In this document: piece by piece, positions 1-8,610 of the stretch
How positions within the stretch are numbered: position 1 is the stretch's first letter
Layout: each line of letters starts with the position of its first letter
Source: Pseudomonadota bacterium
Lineage (GTDB): Bacteria > Pseudomonadota > Alphaproteobacteria > Sphingomonadales > Sphingomonadaceae
Reading direction: 5' to 3'
Assembly (NCBI GenBank): GCA_023400405.1
Contig: JAEXFD010000005.1
Coordinates: 1-64,000, forward strand
DNA length: 64,000 nucleotides
Notes under the pieces: model-generated
Told to the model about the DNA's origin: nothing
The model's database searches: none
What the model saw: the letters and a program-made list of their open reading frames with translations, nothing else
Translations under genes and position numbers: made by a program

Positions 1-1281
1 CAGCTCGGCGGCATGGGCATCATCCACAAGAATCTCAGCCTGGAACAGCAGGCCGCGGAAGTGGCCAAGGTCAAGAAGTTCGAGGCCGGTGTCATCCGCG
101 ACCCGATCACCGTCGGCCCGGAAACCACCATCCGCGACGTGCTGGCCCTGACCCAGGCGCACAACATTTCCGGCGTGCCGGTGGTGGGTAGCGACGGCCA
201 GCTGGCCGGCATCGTGACCCACCGCGACATGCGCTTCGAGACCGAGCTGGACGATCCGGTCCGCCACATCATGACCAAGAAGGATCGCCTGATCACGGTC
301 AAGGAAGGCGCCGCGTCCGACGAAGTGCTGCAGTTGCTGCACCGCAACCGCATCGAAAAGGTGCTGGTGGTCAATGATTCGTTCGAACTGCGTGGCCTGA
401 TCACCGTCAAGGACATCCAGAAGAACACCGACTTCCCGAACGCCGCCAAGGATCTGTCGACCCGCCTGCTGGTCGGCGCGGCCGTCGGCGTGGGTGGCGA
501 TACCGATCGCCGCGTGGAAGCGCTGGTCGCCGCCGGCGTGGACGTGATCGTGGTCGATACCGCGCATGGCCACTCGCAGGGCGTGCTGGACCGCGTCAGC
601 TGGGTCAAGAAGAACTTCCCGAACGTGCAGGTCATCGGTGGCAACATCTGCACCGGCGAAGCCGCACTGGCGCTGCTGGACAGCGGCGCGGACGCCGTGA
701 AGGTCGGCATCGGCCCGGGTTCGATCTGCACCACCCGCGTCGTCGCCGGCGTCGGCGTGCCGCAGCTCACCGCGGTGATGGAAGCCGCCAACGAAGCCGC
801 CAGGTCGGGCGTGCCGGTCACCGCCGATGGCGGCATCCGCACCTCGGGCGACGTCGCCAAGGCGCTCGCCGCCGGTGCCTCGACCGCGATGATCGGCTCG
901 CTGCTCGCCGGGACCGAGGAAGCGCCGGGCGAGACCTTCCTCTACCAGGGCCGCGCCTATAAGTCGTACCGCGGCATGGGCAGCGTCGGGGCGATGGCGC
1001 GCGGCTCGGCGGACCGCTATTTCCAGCAGGACGTCAAGGACCAGCTCAAGCTAGTGCCCGAGGGGATCGAAGGCCAAGTGCCGTTCAAGGGCCCGGCGCG
1101 CGACGTGATCCACCAGCTCGTCGGCGGCGTGAAGGCATCGATGGGCTATGTCGGCGCCGCGACCATTCCCGAATTCCAGCAAAAGGCCCGCTTCGTGCGG
1201 ATCACCAATGCCGGCCTCAAGGAAAGCCACGTCCACGACGTGACGATCACCCGGGAAGCACCGAACTATCCGACGCGCTGA
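1..1281 (+). CDS. guaB: IMP dehydrogenase, 5' truncated by the window edge
   Basis: Oxidises IMP to XMP with NAD+, the committed step of GMP synthesis in the cytosol. The frame is open from base 1 (Gln-Leu-Gly-Gly-Met), so about 65 N-terminal residues are missing compared with the usual ~490 aa. Visible are the two CBS domains (roughly codons 30-140), the GGN motif, and the active-site loop GPGSICTTR with the catalytic Cys encoded at 727-729. The DGGIR and YRGMGS motifs follow, and the tail ends in ESHVHDVTITREAPNY. Oddity: the part before ~750 resembles gammaproteobacterial (Xanthomonadales) enzymes, for example KKFEAGVI, LLHRNRIEKVLVVND and HSQGVLDRV. The part after ~770 is alphaproteobacterial, for example GETFLYQGRAYKSYRG and GSADRYFQQD. 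Function is certain; whether the joined allele is real is not. Confidence 0.95.
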   Translation, partial: QLGGMGIIHKNLSLEQQAAEVAKVKKFEAGVIRDPITVGPETTIRDVLALTQAHNISGVPVVGSDGQLAGIVTHRDMRFETELDDPVRHIMTKKDRLITVKEGAASDEVLQLLHRNRIEKVLVVNDSFELRGLITVKDIQKNTDFPNAAKDLSTRLLVGAAVGVGGDTDRRVEALVAAGVDVIVVDTAHGHSQGVLDRVSWVKKNFPNVQVIGGNICTGEAALALLDSGADAVKVGIGPGSICTTRVVAGVGVPQLTAVMEAANEAARSGVPVTADGGIRTSGDVAKALAAGASTAMIGSLLAGTEEAPGETFLYQGRAYKSYRGMGSVGAMARGSADRYFQQDVKDQLKLVPEGIEGQVPFKGPARDVIHQLVGGVKASMGYVGAATIPEFQQKARFVRITNAGLKESHVHDVTITREAPNYPTR

Positions 1282-1285
1282 GCGA

Positions 1286-2998
1286 TCAGAGCCGCCTCCA
1301 CGGCGACGCTGCGCGCATGTCGAGCCGGCATAGCCCGGTCAGCCGGTGCGTCCTGGCATAGGCCGCCACACGCGCGTCGTAATCGGCGGCCAGGGGATAG
1401 GCGAAGTTCCAGTCGGGCGGATTGAAGGTCGAATAGCCGTTGAGCGTCGGCAGCCGCCAGCGCTCGGCGAGGAACATCGCATCGACATTGTGGGCGTAAT
1501 GCGCGTGGTAATCGGCATCGCCGAACGGCGGCTCGTTCACCCGCGCCGCGACGACATAAAAGGACGTGCAGCCGCTGGGAGGTGCCGGGATCGCCCCGAA
1601 CGCGGCGCTCTGCTCGCGGCGGCTGAGTTCGGTCATGTGCCAGCCATTGGCCTGTTCGACGATCAGCAGCGCCACCAGTCCACTCGCCAACCACGGCCGC
1701 CGCTGCCAGAGCCGCGCAAGCGAATCGCGCCAGGCCAGCCCGACGAGCAGCAGCACCGGCAGCGCCAGGAAGAGCTGGTAGCGCAGCACCACCCGCACCC
1801 CGCTCGCCGCCGGCACGAGGTAATAGACCAGCATCCAGGGCGAGATCTGCCAGATCCGCAGCGTCAGCGCCCAACTGATCACCACCGCCAGCGCAAAGGC
1901 GCGGACCAGCGGATCCTCGCCCCACCGGATCAACCGGTAGCCGGCGACGCAGATCAGCCCGAACAGCAGCAGCGGGAAGCCCGAATGATGCTCCCATCCC
2001 AGAAAGGCGCGGCGCAAATAGCCGCCCGGCGGCGACAGCCCTTCGGCAACGGCCCGGATGGCTCGGGCGATCCAGCCCCAGAGCCAGTTATACTCGCCCA
2101 CATTCACCACGTCCCAGGGCTGGGTGAGATAGGAGACCATATAGCCATGGCCGCCCGTCTCGATCCGCTTGGGCAGATAGACGGCGAGGAAGGCCAGGGC
2201 GGCAATCCCCGTCGCTCCCATGAACGTCGCCAGCAAGCGCCAATGCGCCCGCAACAGCGCGAGCAGGGCCGACCCGCGCAGTCGCCCGGTCGTCGCCAGC
2301 CAGCACAGGGCGAAGACCAGCGTGAAGTAGAATGTGAACCAGGCGAAATAAAAGGCAGTGACCAGCCACAGCCCGATCAGCCCGGCCGCCATCACCGCGA
2401 ACAGGTGCGCGTGGGGTCTCCGCGCGATCTCGGACCGCACCGCCAGGATCGCCAGGCCCGCCAGCAGCGGCAGCAGCGCCAGGCTGTTGATCTGGGCGTG
2501 CCCGGCCTGGAGGAACATATTGTTGGCGATCGTCGCCAGTATCGCGATCAGGATCGCCGGTCCCCAGCCCCAGCGCAGCACCCCGCGCACCAGCCACAAG
2601 GTCGCGACATAGCCGATGCTCCGCCAGGTGAAGGCGGTCAGCGTATCGGCCAGGAAGGGATCGAAAACCGTCCGCCAGCCCGAATAGATCAGGCCGGAGA
2701 GCAGATAGCCGTCATTATAGCCGAGCGTGTCGGCATAGGGATGGAAATAGAGCGGCTGGTTCCAGCTCGCCGCGCCCATCAGCACCGAACGCCAATGTTC
2801 GAGCAGGCTGATCTCGATCAGCGCGTCGCCGCGATTGCCGAAGCCGAGGTCGAACCCGCTGAGGATCGCGCCGCGGAACAGCATCAGCATGGCGAGCAGA
2901 TAGCCGGCGAGCGCCAGCGCGACGGCCGCCCAGCCGCCGAACGGGCGCGATGGGGCAGGCGAGGGGGTTGGGCCAGCCTCGGTCGCAATCGTCGCCAT
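1286..2998 (-). CDS. Polytopic membrane protein, GT-C-like glycosyltransferase candidate
   Basis: A 570-aa protein with about ten or more hydrophobic segments and a C-terminal non-membrane region of roughly 110 aa. The layout (N-terminal TM helix, extended loop with FDLGFGNRGDALIE, many TM helices, soluble tail) resembles bacterial GT-C or YfhO-type membrane glycosyltransferases, but no catalytic motif identifies the family. The Met at 2998 was chosen because GGGGAC lies about 8 nt upstream. The frame stays open to 3271 with another Met at 3049, but that extension is low in hydrophobicity and rich in Arg/Cys, like non-coding translation. It converges on guaB with a 4-nt gap. Substrate is unknown. 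Confidence 0.75.
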   Translation of the reverse strand: MATIATEAGPTPSPAPSRPFGGWAAVALALAGYLLAMLMLFRGAILSGFDLGFGNRGDALIEISLLEHWRSVLMGAASWNQPLYFHPYADTLGYNDGYLLSGLIYSGWRTVFDPFLADTLTAFTWRSIGYVATLWLVRGVLRWGWGPAILIAILATIANNMFLQAGHAQINSLALLPLLAGLAILAVRSEIARRPHAHLFAVMAAGLIGLWLVTAFYFAWFTFYFTLVFALCWLATTGRLRGSALLALLRAHWRLLATFMGATGIAALAFLAVYLPKRIETGGHGYMVSYLTQPWDVVNVGEYNWLWGWIARAIRAVAEGLSPPGGYLRRAFLGWEHHSGFPLLLFGLICVAGYRLIRWGEDPLVRAFALAVVISWALTLRIWQISPWMLVYYLVPAASGVRVVLRYQLFLALPVLLLVGLAWRDSLARLWQRRPWLASGLVALLIVEQANGWHMTELSRREQSAAFGAIPAPPSGCTSFYVVAARVNEPPFGDADYHAHYAHNVDAMFLAERWRLPTLNGYSTFNPPDWNFAYPLAADYDARVAAYARTHRLTGLCRLDMRAASPWRRL

Positions 2999-3317
2999 CG
3001 TCGTCGTCCCCAATGCGCCGCGGCCGCTCGCGAACCCCGGTTCGCTCATGGCCAACAATGCCGATCCGTCAATATGGCGCGCGCGGCCCACTCGGCTCGG
3101 GCGGCAAGTTTCCGCTGTCAAAGTAGGATTTGGTCTGCTTTGGCAGGCCGGTGAGTCCCGCATCAACCTCTGTCGCACTCGGCGCCGCGCCCCTGGCTGG
3201 CAGAGTTCGGACCCTCGCCGTGGGCATCCATCCACGCGGCTGCGTCCGATCCCGGTCGAATGCGGATTCACGTGAATCCCAGGAACTTGGTCAATTTCTC
3301 CCCGCCGGGGCCAGGCG
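2999..3317. other. Intergenic region between divergent genes
   Basis: About 320 nt separate the membrane-protein gene and rsmB. Apart from a 16-bp perfect palindrome at 3264-3279 I see no gene, clear -35/-10 pair or terminator. The minus-strand frame stays open across most of it, but its composition does not look coding. Confidence 0.5.
3264..3279. promoter_or_regulatory. 16-bp perfect palindrome with TTCACGTGAA core
   Basis: GGATTCACGTGAATCC reads identically on both strands and ends 38 nt before the rsmB start. The core TTCACGTGAA recurs at the surA start (8509-8518). It is a plausible operator for an unidentified dimeric regulator; no regulator is assigned. Confidence 0.35.
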
Positions 3318-4502
3318 ATGACTCCCTCGGCGCGCCTCCAGGCGGCGATCGAGTTGCTCGATCGGATCGTCCTGGCCGCCCGCGATCAGGGCGGCTCGGC
3401 CGATACGATCATCGCCAAGGGGTTCGCCGAGCGCCGCTATGCCGGCTCGAAGGACCGCCGCGCGATCCGCACCCTGGTCTATGATGCGATCCGGATGCTC
3501 GGCGAGCGGCCTGAGACCGGCCGGGCCGCGATGCTGGCGCTCGCCGCCGTCCAGCCGGAACTCGCGCCGCTGTTCGACGGCTCGCCCTATGGCCCCGCGC
3601 CGATCGATCCTGCCGAGCCCGTGGCAATCCCCGGATTGCTGCCCGCCTGGCTGGAGGCCGCCTTCGCCGCCTCGGGGCTCGATCGGGACGAACAGGCCGC
3701 GCTGCTCGAACGCGCCCCGCTCGACGTGCGGGTCAACACGCTCAAGGCCGATCCCGCCGCCATCGCCGCCGAAGTCCCCGGCGCCGTGCGGCTGCCGCAC
3801 CTTCCGGCCGGCCTTCGCTTCCCGGCCGATACCCCGGTCGAGCGACTGCCCGCCTATCAGGCGGGTCAGCTCGAAGTGCAGGATGCCGGCAGCCAGGTCG
3901 TCAGCCTCGCGGCGGCGCCGGAGCGCGGCCAGCATGTCATCGATCTGTGCGCCGGCGGCGGCGGCAAGACGCTCGCGCTCGCTGCGCTGATGGCCGATCA
4001 CGGCAGCATCCTCGCCTGCGATATCGATCGTCCCCGCCTCTCCCGGCTGATGCCGCGGGCCGAGCGGGCCGGGGTGACGATCGTCGAGACCCGGCTGCTC
4101 GATCCCGGCAAGGAGGCCGCGATGCTCGCCGATCAGGCCGGCCGCGCTGATCTCGTCCTGGTCGATGCGCCCTGTTCGGGCACCGGCACCTGGCGCCGCA
4201 ATCCCGAGGCGCGCTGGCGGCTCACGCCGCAGCGGCTGGAACGCTATGTCGCCACCCAGCGCGCGCTGCTGGATCTCGCGGCCACGCTGGTGCGGCCGGG
4301 CGGCACGCTGGTCCATATCGTCTGCTCGCTGCTCGACGCCGAAGGGGCAGGGCAGGCCCAGGCGTTCCTCGATCGCCACCCCGGCTGGCGGGCCGTGCCG
4401 CTTGTCCTCGGCGCCGGAACGGTGCGTGGCCCCGGCCTTCGACTCACCCCGTGCCGGGACTCGACCGACGGCTTTTTTGTCGCGAAGATGCGGCGGCCAT
4501 GA
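3318..4502 (+). CDS. rsmB: RsmB/NOP family class I SAM-dependent RNA methyltransferase
   Basis: A 394-aa probable 16S rRNA m5C methyltransferase (Fmu/Sun family). The N-terminal ~130 residues resemble the NusB-like RNA-binding region of RsmB. The SAM-binding motif is VIDLCAGGGGKT. Motif IV is VDAPCSGTGTWRRNPEARW, holding one conserved Cys, and motif VI is VHIVCSLLDAEG, holding the second catalytic Cys. Length is slightly under E. coli RsmB (429 aa). It follows guaB at a distance on the same strand. Its stop overlaps an ATG (ATGA at 4499), although I place the next gene's start at 4532. The exact target base is inferred from the family. Confidence 0.88.
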   Translation: MTPSARLQAAIELLDRIVLAARDQGGSADTIIAKGFAERRYAGSKDRRAIRTLVYDAIRMLGERPETGRAAMLALAAVQPELAPLFDGSPYGPAPIDPAEPVAIPGLLPAWLEAAFAASGLDRDEQAALLERAPLDVRVNTLKADPAAIAAEVPGAVRLPHLPAGLRFPADTPVERLPAYQAGQLEVQDAGSQVVSLAAAPERGQHVIDLCAGGGGKTLALAALMADHGSILACDIDRPRLSRLMPRAERAGVTIVETRLLDPGKEAAMLADQAGRADLVLVDAPCSGTGTWRRNPEARWRLTPQRLERYVATQRALLDLAATLVRPGGTLVHIVCSLLDAEGAGQAQAFLDRHPGWRAVPLVLGAGTVRGPGLRLTPCRDSTDGFFVAKMRRP

Positions 4503-4531
4503 TAGCCAGCGGCAAAGCCTTGGAGAAATTG

Positions 4532-5035
4532 ATGCGGTTCACGGTGCTTTCGGCGGCAGGCGCGTTGATGCTGCTGTCGGTCTCGACCTCGCTGATGGCG
4601 CAGCGGGCGGACGATCAGATCGATCCCAAGTCGCTCGCGTTGCTTCAGCAGGGCCGGTCGGCGCTGGCCGGCGGCAATGTCGAGGGCGCGAACGACCTGC
4701 TCGAAACCGCCGTGGCCGTCGATCCGCGCAACCGCGAGGCGTTCGTCGTTCTCGCCGATATCGCCCGCACCCATGGTCTGCCCGGCAAGGCGATCCGCCT
4801 CTATCGCGAGGCGCTGAGCCTCGAGCCCAACGACGTCGCCGCCTTGCGCGGCCAGGGTGAGGCGCTCGTCGCGAAGGGTGCGATGGGCAAGGCCAAGGAC
4901 AATCTCGCCAAGATTCAGGGCCTGTGCAAGACCGCCTGCGCCGATGCCAACACGCTGTCCGCCGCGATCGCCAAAGGACCGCCGGTGACGACCGCCCAGG
5001 CCCAGCCGGCAACCGAGACGACGGCCAAGCCCTGA
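4532..5035 (+). CDS. Exported tetratricopeptide-repeat protein
   Basis: A 167-aa protein with a typical Sec signal (MRFTVLSAAGALMLLSVSTS, probable cleavage after ...LMAQ). At least two TPR-like helix pairs follow (LLQQGRSALAGGNVEGANDL and IRLYREALSLEPNDVAALRG), then a low-complexity Ala/Thr/Pro tail. The ATG at 4532 is preferred because GGAG sits 6 nt upstream and it starts the signal peptide; an upstream ATG at 4499 overlaps the rsmB stop. Probably co-transcribed with rsmB. Likely a periplasmic protein-interaction module; partner unknown. Confidence 0.75.
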   Translation: MRFTVLSAAGALMLLSVSTSLMAQRADDQIDPKSLALLQQGRSALAGGNVEGANDLLETAVAVDPRNREAFVVLADIARTHGLPGKAIRLYREALSLEPNDVAALRGQGEALVAKGAMGKAKDNLAKIQGLCKTACADANTLSAAIAKGPPVTTAQAQPATETTAKP

Positions 5036-5042
5036 TCATGAA

Positions 5043-5173
5043 CCCCTCCCCCTTGATGGGGGAGCGAGGGGCCCGCCGCGAAGCGGTTGGAGGGTGAGGG
5101 TGATCTCTCCACCAGCGACGTAACTCGTGGAAAGGTCACCCCCCACCCAACCCGCCCCCATCAAGGGGGAGGG
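5043..5173. repeat. Long-range inverted repeat element (dispersed palindromic repeat)
   Basis: Outer arms CCCTCCCCCTTGATGGGGG (5044-5062) and its reverse complement (5155-5173) enclose inner complementary stretches (GGTTGGAGGGTGAGGGTGA against TCACCCCCCACCCAACC). The element lies between convergent genes (TPR protein and rsmA). It has the layout of the REP-like elements scattered through sphingomonad genomes and could act as a bidirectional terminator or RNA hairpin. Confidence 0.75.
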
Positions 5174-5273
5174 CTTTCGCCCGGATCAACCGGGCAGCCC
5201 GAACAAATTGGGTCCCCGATCTGCTTGCAATGTAGGATTTCGGGTGCTCCGATGGCAGCCGCTCTTTGAACAG

Positions 5274-6089
5274 TCAGCCGAGCGCCTTGGCGAGCGCCAC
5301 GAATTCGCCGACGCTCACCGTCTCGGCCCGCCGGCTCGAATCAATCTCCAGCCGCTCCATTGCCTCGATCGCCCCGGGCACGGGCTTCAGGCTCTGGCGC
5401 AGCATCTTGCGGCGCTGGCCGAAGGCGGCGGCGGTGAGCTTCTCCAGGGTGGCGAGGCGCACGCCTTCCGGCGGCTCGCCGGGAACGATGTGCACCACGG
5501 CGGACATCACCTTGGGCGGCGGCGTGAAGGCCGATCTGTGGACATTCATCGCAATCTTCGGCGTCGATCGCCATTGGGCAAGCACGGCCAGCCGGCCATA
5601 ATGCTCGCTGCCCGTCGTCGCCACGATCCGCTCGGCGACCTCCTTCTGGAACATCAGCGTCAGGCTCGCCCACCAGGGTTGCCATTCGGCCGAGAGCCAG
5701 CCGACCAGCAGCGCGGTGCCGACATTATAGGGCAGGTTGGCCACGACGTGCGGCTTGCCCGCGAAAAGTGACGGCGCATCGACTTCCAGCGCATCGCCTT
5801 CGATCACGCTAAGTTGGCCGGGAAAGTAGGTGCCCAGTTCCTCCAGCGCGGGGATGCAGCGCCGGTCGCGTTCCACCGCGGTCACCCTCGCGCCGGCCTG
5901 GAGCAGCGCCCGAGTGAGGCCGCCGGGCCCGGGGCCGACTTCGAAGACCTCGGCGCCGTCCAGCGGCCCGGGTACCTTGGCGATGCGGGCGAGGAGCTGG
6001 TGGTCGAACAGGAAATTCTGGCCGAGCGCCTTGCTCGCGCTTAGCCCGTAACGGGCGATCACGTCGCGGAGCGGCGGCAGTTCGGTCAC
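5274..6089 (-). CDS. rsmA: 16S rRNA (adenine1518/1519-N6)-dimethyltransferase
   Basis: The 271-aa KsgA/RsmA dimethylates two adjacent adenines in the 3' terminal hairpin of 16S rRNA during late 30S assembly. Seen: LGQNFL near the N-terminus, SAM motif VFEVGPGPGGLT, acidic VERD, IEGDALEVD, and catalytic motif NLPYNVGT. The C-terminal helical domain includes FGQRRKMLRQSL. The start is GTG (6089-6087), overlapping the pdxA stop as GTGA, so translational coupling is likely. It is the last gene of lptD-surA-pdxA-rsmA. Confidence 0.96.
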   Translation of the reverse strand: MTELPPLRDVIARYGLSASKALGQNFLFDHQLLARIAKVPGPLDGAEVFEVGPGPGGLTRALLQAGARVTAVERDRRCIPALEELGTYFPGQLSVIEGDALEVDAPSLFAGKPHVVANLPYNVGTALLVGWLSAEWQPWWASLTLMFQKEVAERIVATTGSEHYGRLAVLAQWRSTPKIAMNVHRSAFTPPPKVMSAVVHIVPGEPPEGVRLATLEKLTAAAFGQRRKMLRQSLKPVPGAIEAMERLEIDSSRRAETVSVGEFVALAKALG

Positions 6090-7081
6090 GCGGCGGTGTC
6101 GGCCCGGCGCTGGGCGGCGCTGGCCGCCATCTTGATCGCGGCGATCATCGCGCCGGGATTGGCCTCGTCCTTGCCGGCAATGGCGAAGGCGGTGCCGTGA
6201 TCGGGGGAAGTGCGCACGATCGGCAGGCCCAGCGTGATGTTGACGCCCTCGTCGAAATGCAGCGTCTTGATCGGGATCAGCGCCTGGTCATGCGTCGGGC
6301 ACAGCGCGACGTCATAACCGGCGCGGGCACGGGGGTGGAACAGCGTGTCGGCTGCGAAGGGTCCGACGGCGTCGATGCCCTCGGCGCGGAGCTGGGCGAT
6401 CGCCGGCTCGATCACGTCGATTTCCTCCCGGCCGATCTCGCCGCTCTCGCCGGCATGGGGATTGAGCCCGGCAAAGGCCAGGCGGGGCCGTTCGATTCCG
6501 AAATTGCGCAGCAGCCCCCGCGCCGTCACGCGCGCCTTGGCGAGCACCAGGTCGATGGTCAGCAATTGCGGCACCCGGGCGATCGGGACATGGACGGTGA
6601 TCGGCACGACGCGCAACGTCGGTCCGGCGAGCATCATCACGGCGTTGCCCGGCGAAATGCCGCAACGCTCGGCGACGAACTCGGTCTGGCCGGGATGGCT
6701 GAAGCCGATCTTGTACAGCTGCGCCTTTGAGACCGGCCCGGTGACGATCCCGCCCGCGGCGCCGGCATTGGCGAGGCCGACGGCGAGTTCGAGCGATTGC
6801 AGCGCGATCCGGGCGCTATCGACGTCCGGCGCACCGGGAACCGGCTCGCCGGCATCGCCCACCGCGAGCACGGGCAGCGCGATGGCGAACGCGTCGCTCG
6901 CCTCGTCGGGATTGGTGATCCGCGCAATCGGCCCGTCCCAAACCCGCTCCAAGGCGCGCGGGTCGCCCACCGCGAAGAACGGCGCGATCGAATGAAGCTC
7001 GCGTGCCCGCCAGGCCTTGGCCGTGATTTCGGGGCCGATGCCGGCCGAATCGCCCATTGCAATGGCGAGCGGCCGGATCAC
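6086..7081 (-). CDS. pdxA: 4-hydroxythreonine-4-phosphate dehydrogenase
   Basis: A 331-aa NAD-dependent enzyme of pyridoxal phosphate synthesis that oxidises 4-phosphohydroxy-L-threonine. Motifs: GDSAGIGPEI at the N-terminus, TGPVSK, HPGQTEF (metal-binding His), LNPHAGESGEIG (second metal-binding His), HDQALIPIK (third His), and GVNITLGLPIVRTSPDHGTA. I start at GTG 7081, one base after the surA stop, because the first strand (VIRPLAIAMG) must be included and family length (~330) fits. The frame remains open further upstream, but that part overlaps surA and is not PdxA-like. Its stop overlaps the rsmA start. Confidence 0.94.
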   Translation of the reverse strand: MIRPLAIAMGDSAGIGPEITAKAWRARELHSIAPFFAVGDPRALERVWDGPIARITNPDEASDAFAIALPVLAVGDAGEPVPGAPDVDSARIALQSLELAVGLANAGAAGGIVTGPVSKAQLYKIGFSHPGQTEFVAERCGISPGNAVMMLAGPTLRVVPITVHVPIARVPQLLTIDLVLAKARVTARGLLRNFGIERPRLAFAGLNPHAGESGEIGREEIDVIEPAIAQLRAEGIDAVGPFAADTLFHPRARAGYDVALCPTHDQALIPIKTLHFDEGVNITLGLPIVRTSPDHGTAFAIAGKDEANPGAMIAAIKMAASAAQRRADTAA

Positions 7082-7082
7082 C

Positions 7083-8513
7083 TCAGCGATATTCGACCAG
7101 CGCGTCGCGGCGCAGGTCGCGCAGCATGCGCTGCGCCCGGATGTTGGTCCGCTGCTCGGCCACCTGGTCCTGGATCTGCTCCAGCGAGGGCTCGCCCGGC
7201 GCGGCCGGATCGTCGCGGCCGCACACGACCAGTACGCGGACGCCATCCTCCACCGTGCCGAAGGGCTGGGTGACCTGGCCGACCTGGAGCGGAAGGATGA
7301 TATTCTGCAGCGCGGGCGGGAGATCGCGGCCGATGACGATGCCGTCCTTCTCGACCATTTCGGCATTCTGCGCCGCGGCGACCTTGCCGGCGTCGCCACA
7401 ACCGCGGATCGTCTGGGTTGCCTGGGCGAACTCGCCTGCACGCGCCGAAGCCTGCGCCTCGGTCGTTCCCTTGGGGAAGGTAATGGTGAGCTGTCGCAGC
7501 GACAGTTTGGCCATCCGCGGATCGGGCATCCCCACCTTGCGCTTTTCAGCAAGGTAGACGATCGAGTAGCCGGTCGGAAGCTGGACGGGTCCGGCGACTT
7601 GGCCGGGGTTCATCCCCTCGATGGTCTGGGTCAGCTCGGCCGGCAGCACGCCGTTGGCGAGGCGTACCCAGCCCAGGTCTCCGCCCTTCGACTTGGTCGT
7701 GCTTTCCGAATAGGTGCGGGCAAGATAGTCGAACGGGGCGCCCTGGTGCATCTGCTGGATGATGCGCTGCATCCCCTGATAGACCTCCTGCTGGCGGTCG
7801 GCGCTCGCGTTCATGTAGATTTCGTAGACGTGATATTCGTCGCTGCCTTGGGCGGCCTTGAGGCGGGCCAGGATCTCATTGGCCTCCTGGTCGCTGACAT
7901 TGATATCGACGTTGCGGCGCAGCAGCCGGCTCCAGGCCAGCTCGCCTTCGATCTGGCGGCGCATCGTCCGCTCGGAGGCGCCGATCTCGCGCAGCCAGCC
8001 GCGCATCTGCTCGGGCGTGCGCTGGTAATTCTTGGCGACGTTGGCGAACGCGCGGTCGATTTCCTTGGGCTCGACCGTGATCTTGTTGGCCTTGGCCTCC
8101 TGGATCTGCAGCGTCTCGTCGATGATCTGGCGCAGCACCGAAAGGCGGAGCTGGTCGCGTTCCTCGGGCTTCAGGTTGAGCTTGTTGAGCCCCATGATCA
8201 GGTTGACGCGCTGATCGACGTCGGTCGCGGTGATCACCGTGTCGTTGACGATCGCGGTGGGCTTGCGGATGTTCGGATTGGCCTTGCCGAAGAACTGGAC
8301 GTTGGTCGGCAGGTCGAGCTGCGCGGCGAGCGCGGCGGTCTCGTCCTGTGGCGAAGGCTGCGGCGCCTGGGCGGTCGCCGGAGCTGCATTCTGGTCCTGC
8401 GGCGCTTCGGCAGGCGCCGTCTGGGAAAGGGCTGCGGCAGAGAAGCCGGTGATCGCGAGCGTCAGAAGGGAAGTGCGCCCAATACGGATCGCCTTTGCAA
8501 CACCAATGTTCAC
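7083..8513 (-). CDS. surA: Periplasmic peptidyl-prolyl isomerase/chaperone SurA
   Basis: A 476-aa chaperone for outer-membrane proteins, including LptD encoded just upstream. It has an N-terminal signal (LLTLAITGFSAAALSQ), a Gln/Pro/Ala-rich linker, and a SurA N-terminal domain beginning IVNDTVITATDVDQRVN. A parvulin-type PPIase region follows (SKGGDLGWV, ELTQTIEGMNPGQVAGPV, YSIVYLAEKR) and then a degenerate second region near the C-terminus. The start is GTG at 8513; no earlier in-frame start lies nearby. The start codon falls inside the palindrome TTCACGTGAA. Second gene of the operon, 97 nt after lptD. Confidence 0.92.
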   Translation of the reverse strand: MNIGVAKAIRIGRTSLLTLAITGFSAAALSQTAPAEAPQDQNAAPATAQAPQPSPQDETAALAAQLDLPTNVQFFGKANPNIRKPTAIVNDTVITATDVDQRVNLIMGLNKLNLKPEERDQLRLSVLRQIIDETLQIQEAKANKITVEPKEIDRAFANVAKNYQRTPEQMRGWLREIGASERTMRRQIEGELAWSRLLRRNVDINVSDQEANEILARLKAAQGSDEYHVYEIYMNASADRQQEVYQGMQRIIQQMHQGAPFDYLARTYSESTTKSKGGDLGWVRLANGVLPAELTQTIEGMNPGQVAGPVQLPTGYSIVYLAEKRKVGMPDPRMAKLSLRQLTITFPKGTTEAQASARAGEFAQATQTIRGCGDAGKVAAAQNAEMVEKDGIVIGRDLPPALQNIILPLQVGQVTQPFGTVEDGVRVLVVCGRDDPAAPGEPSLEQIQDQVAEQRTNIRAQRMLRDLRRDALVEYR

Positions 8514-8518
8514 GTGAA
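8509..8518. promoter_or_regulatory. TTCACGTGAA palindrome over the surA start
   Basis: The same 10-bp core as at 3267-3276. The surA GTG start codon (8513-8511 on the minus strand) lies inside it. Could be coincidence or a shared operator; no factor identified. Confidence 0.25.
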
Positions 8519-8610
8519 TCGCTATCCCATATCCATGCCGGAAGAAGGGCCGTTAATGCCCAATTGTGCCTGAACTTAGGCTTACCGGCGGTTCCCCTCT
8601 CCGCGGGACC

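Noticed and set aside
1346..3154. 602-codon plus-strand open frame
   Set aside because: Antisense to the polytopic membrane protein; the Gln/Arg/Pro-rich translation looks non-coding.
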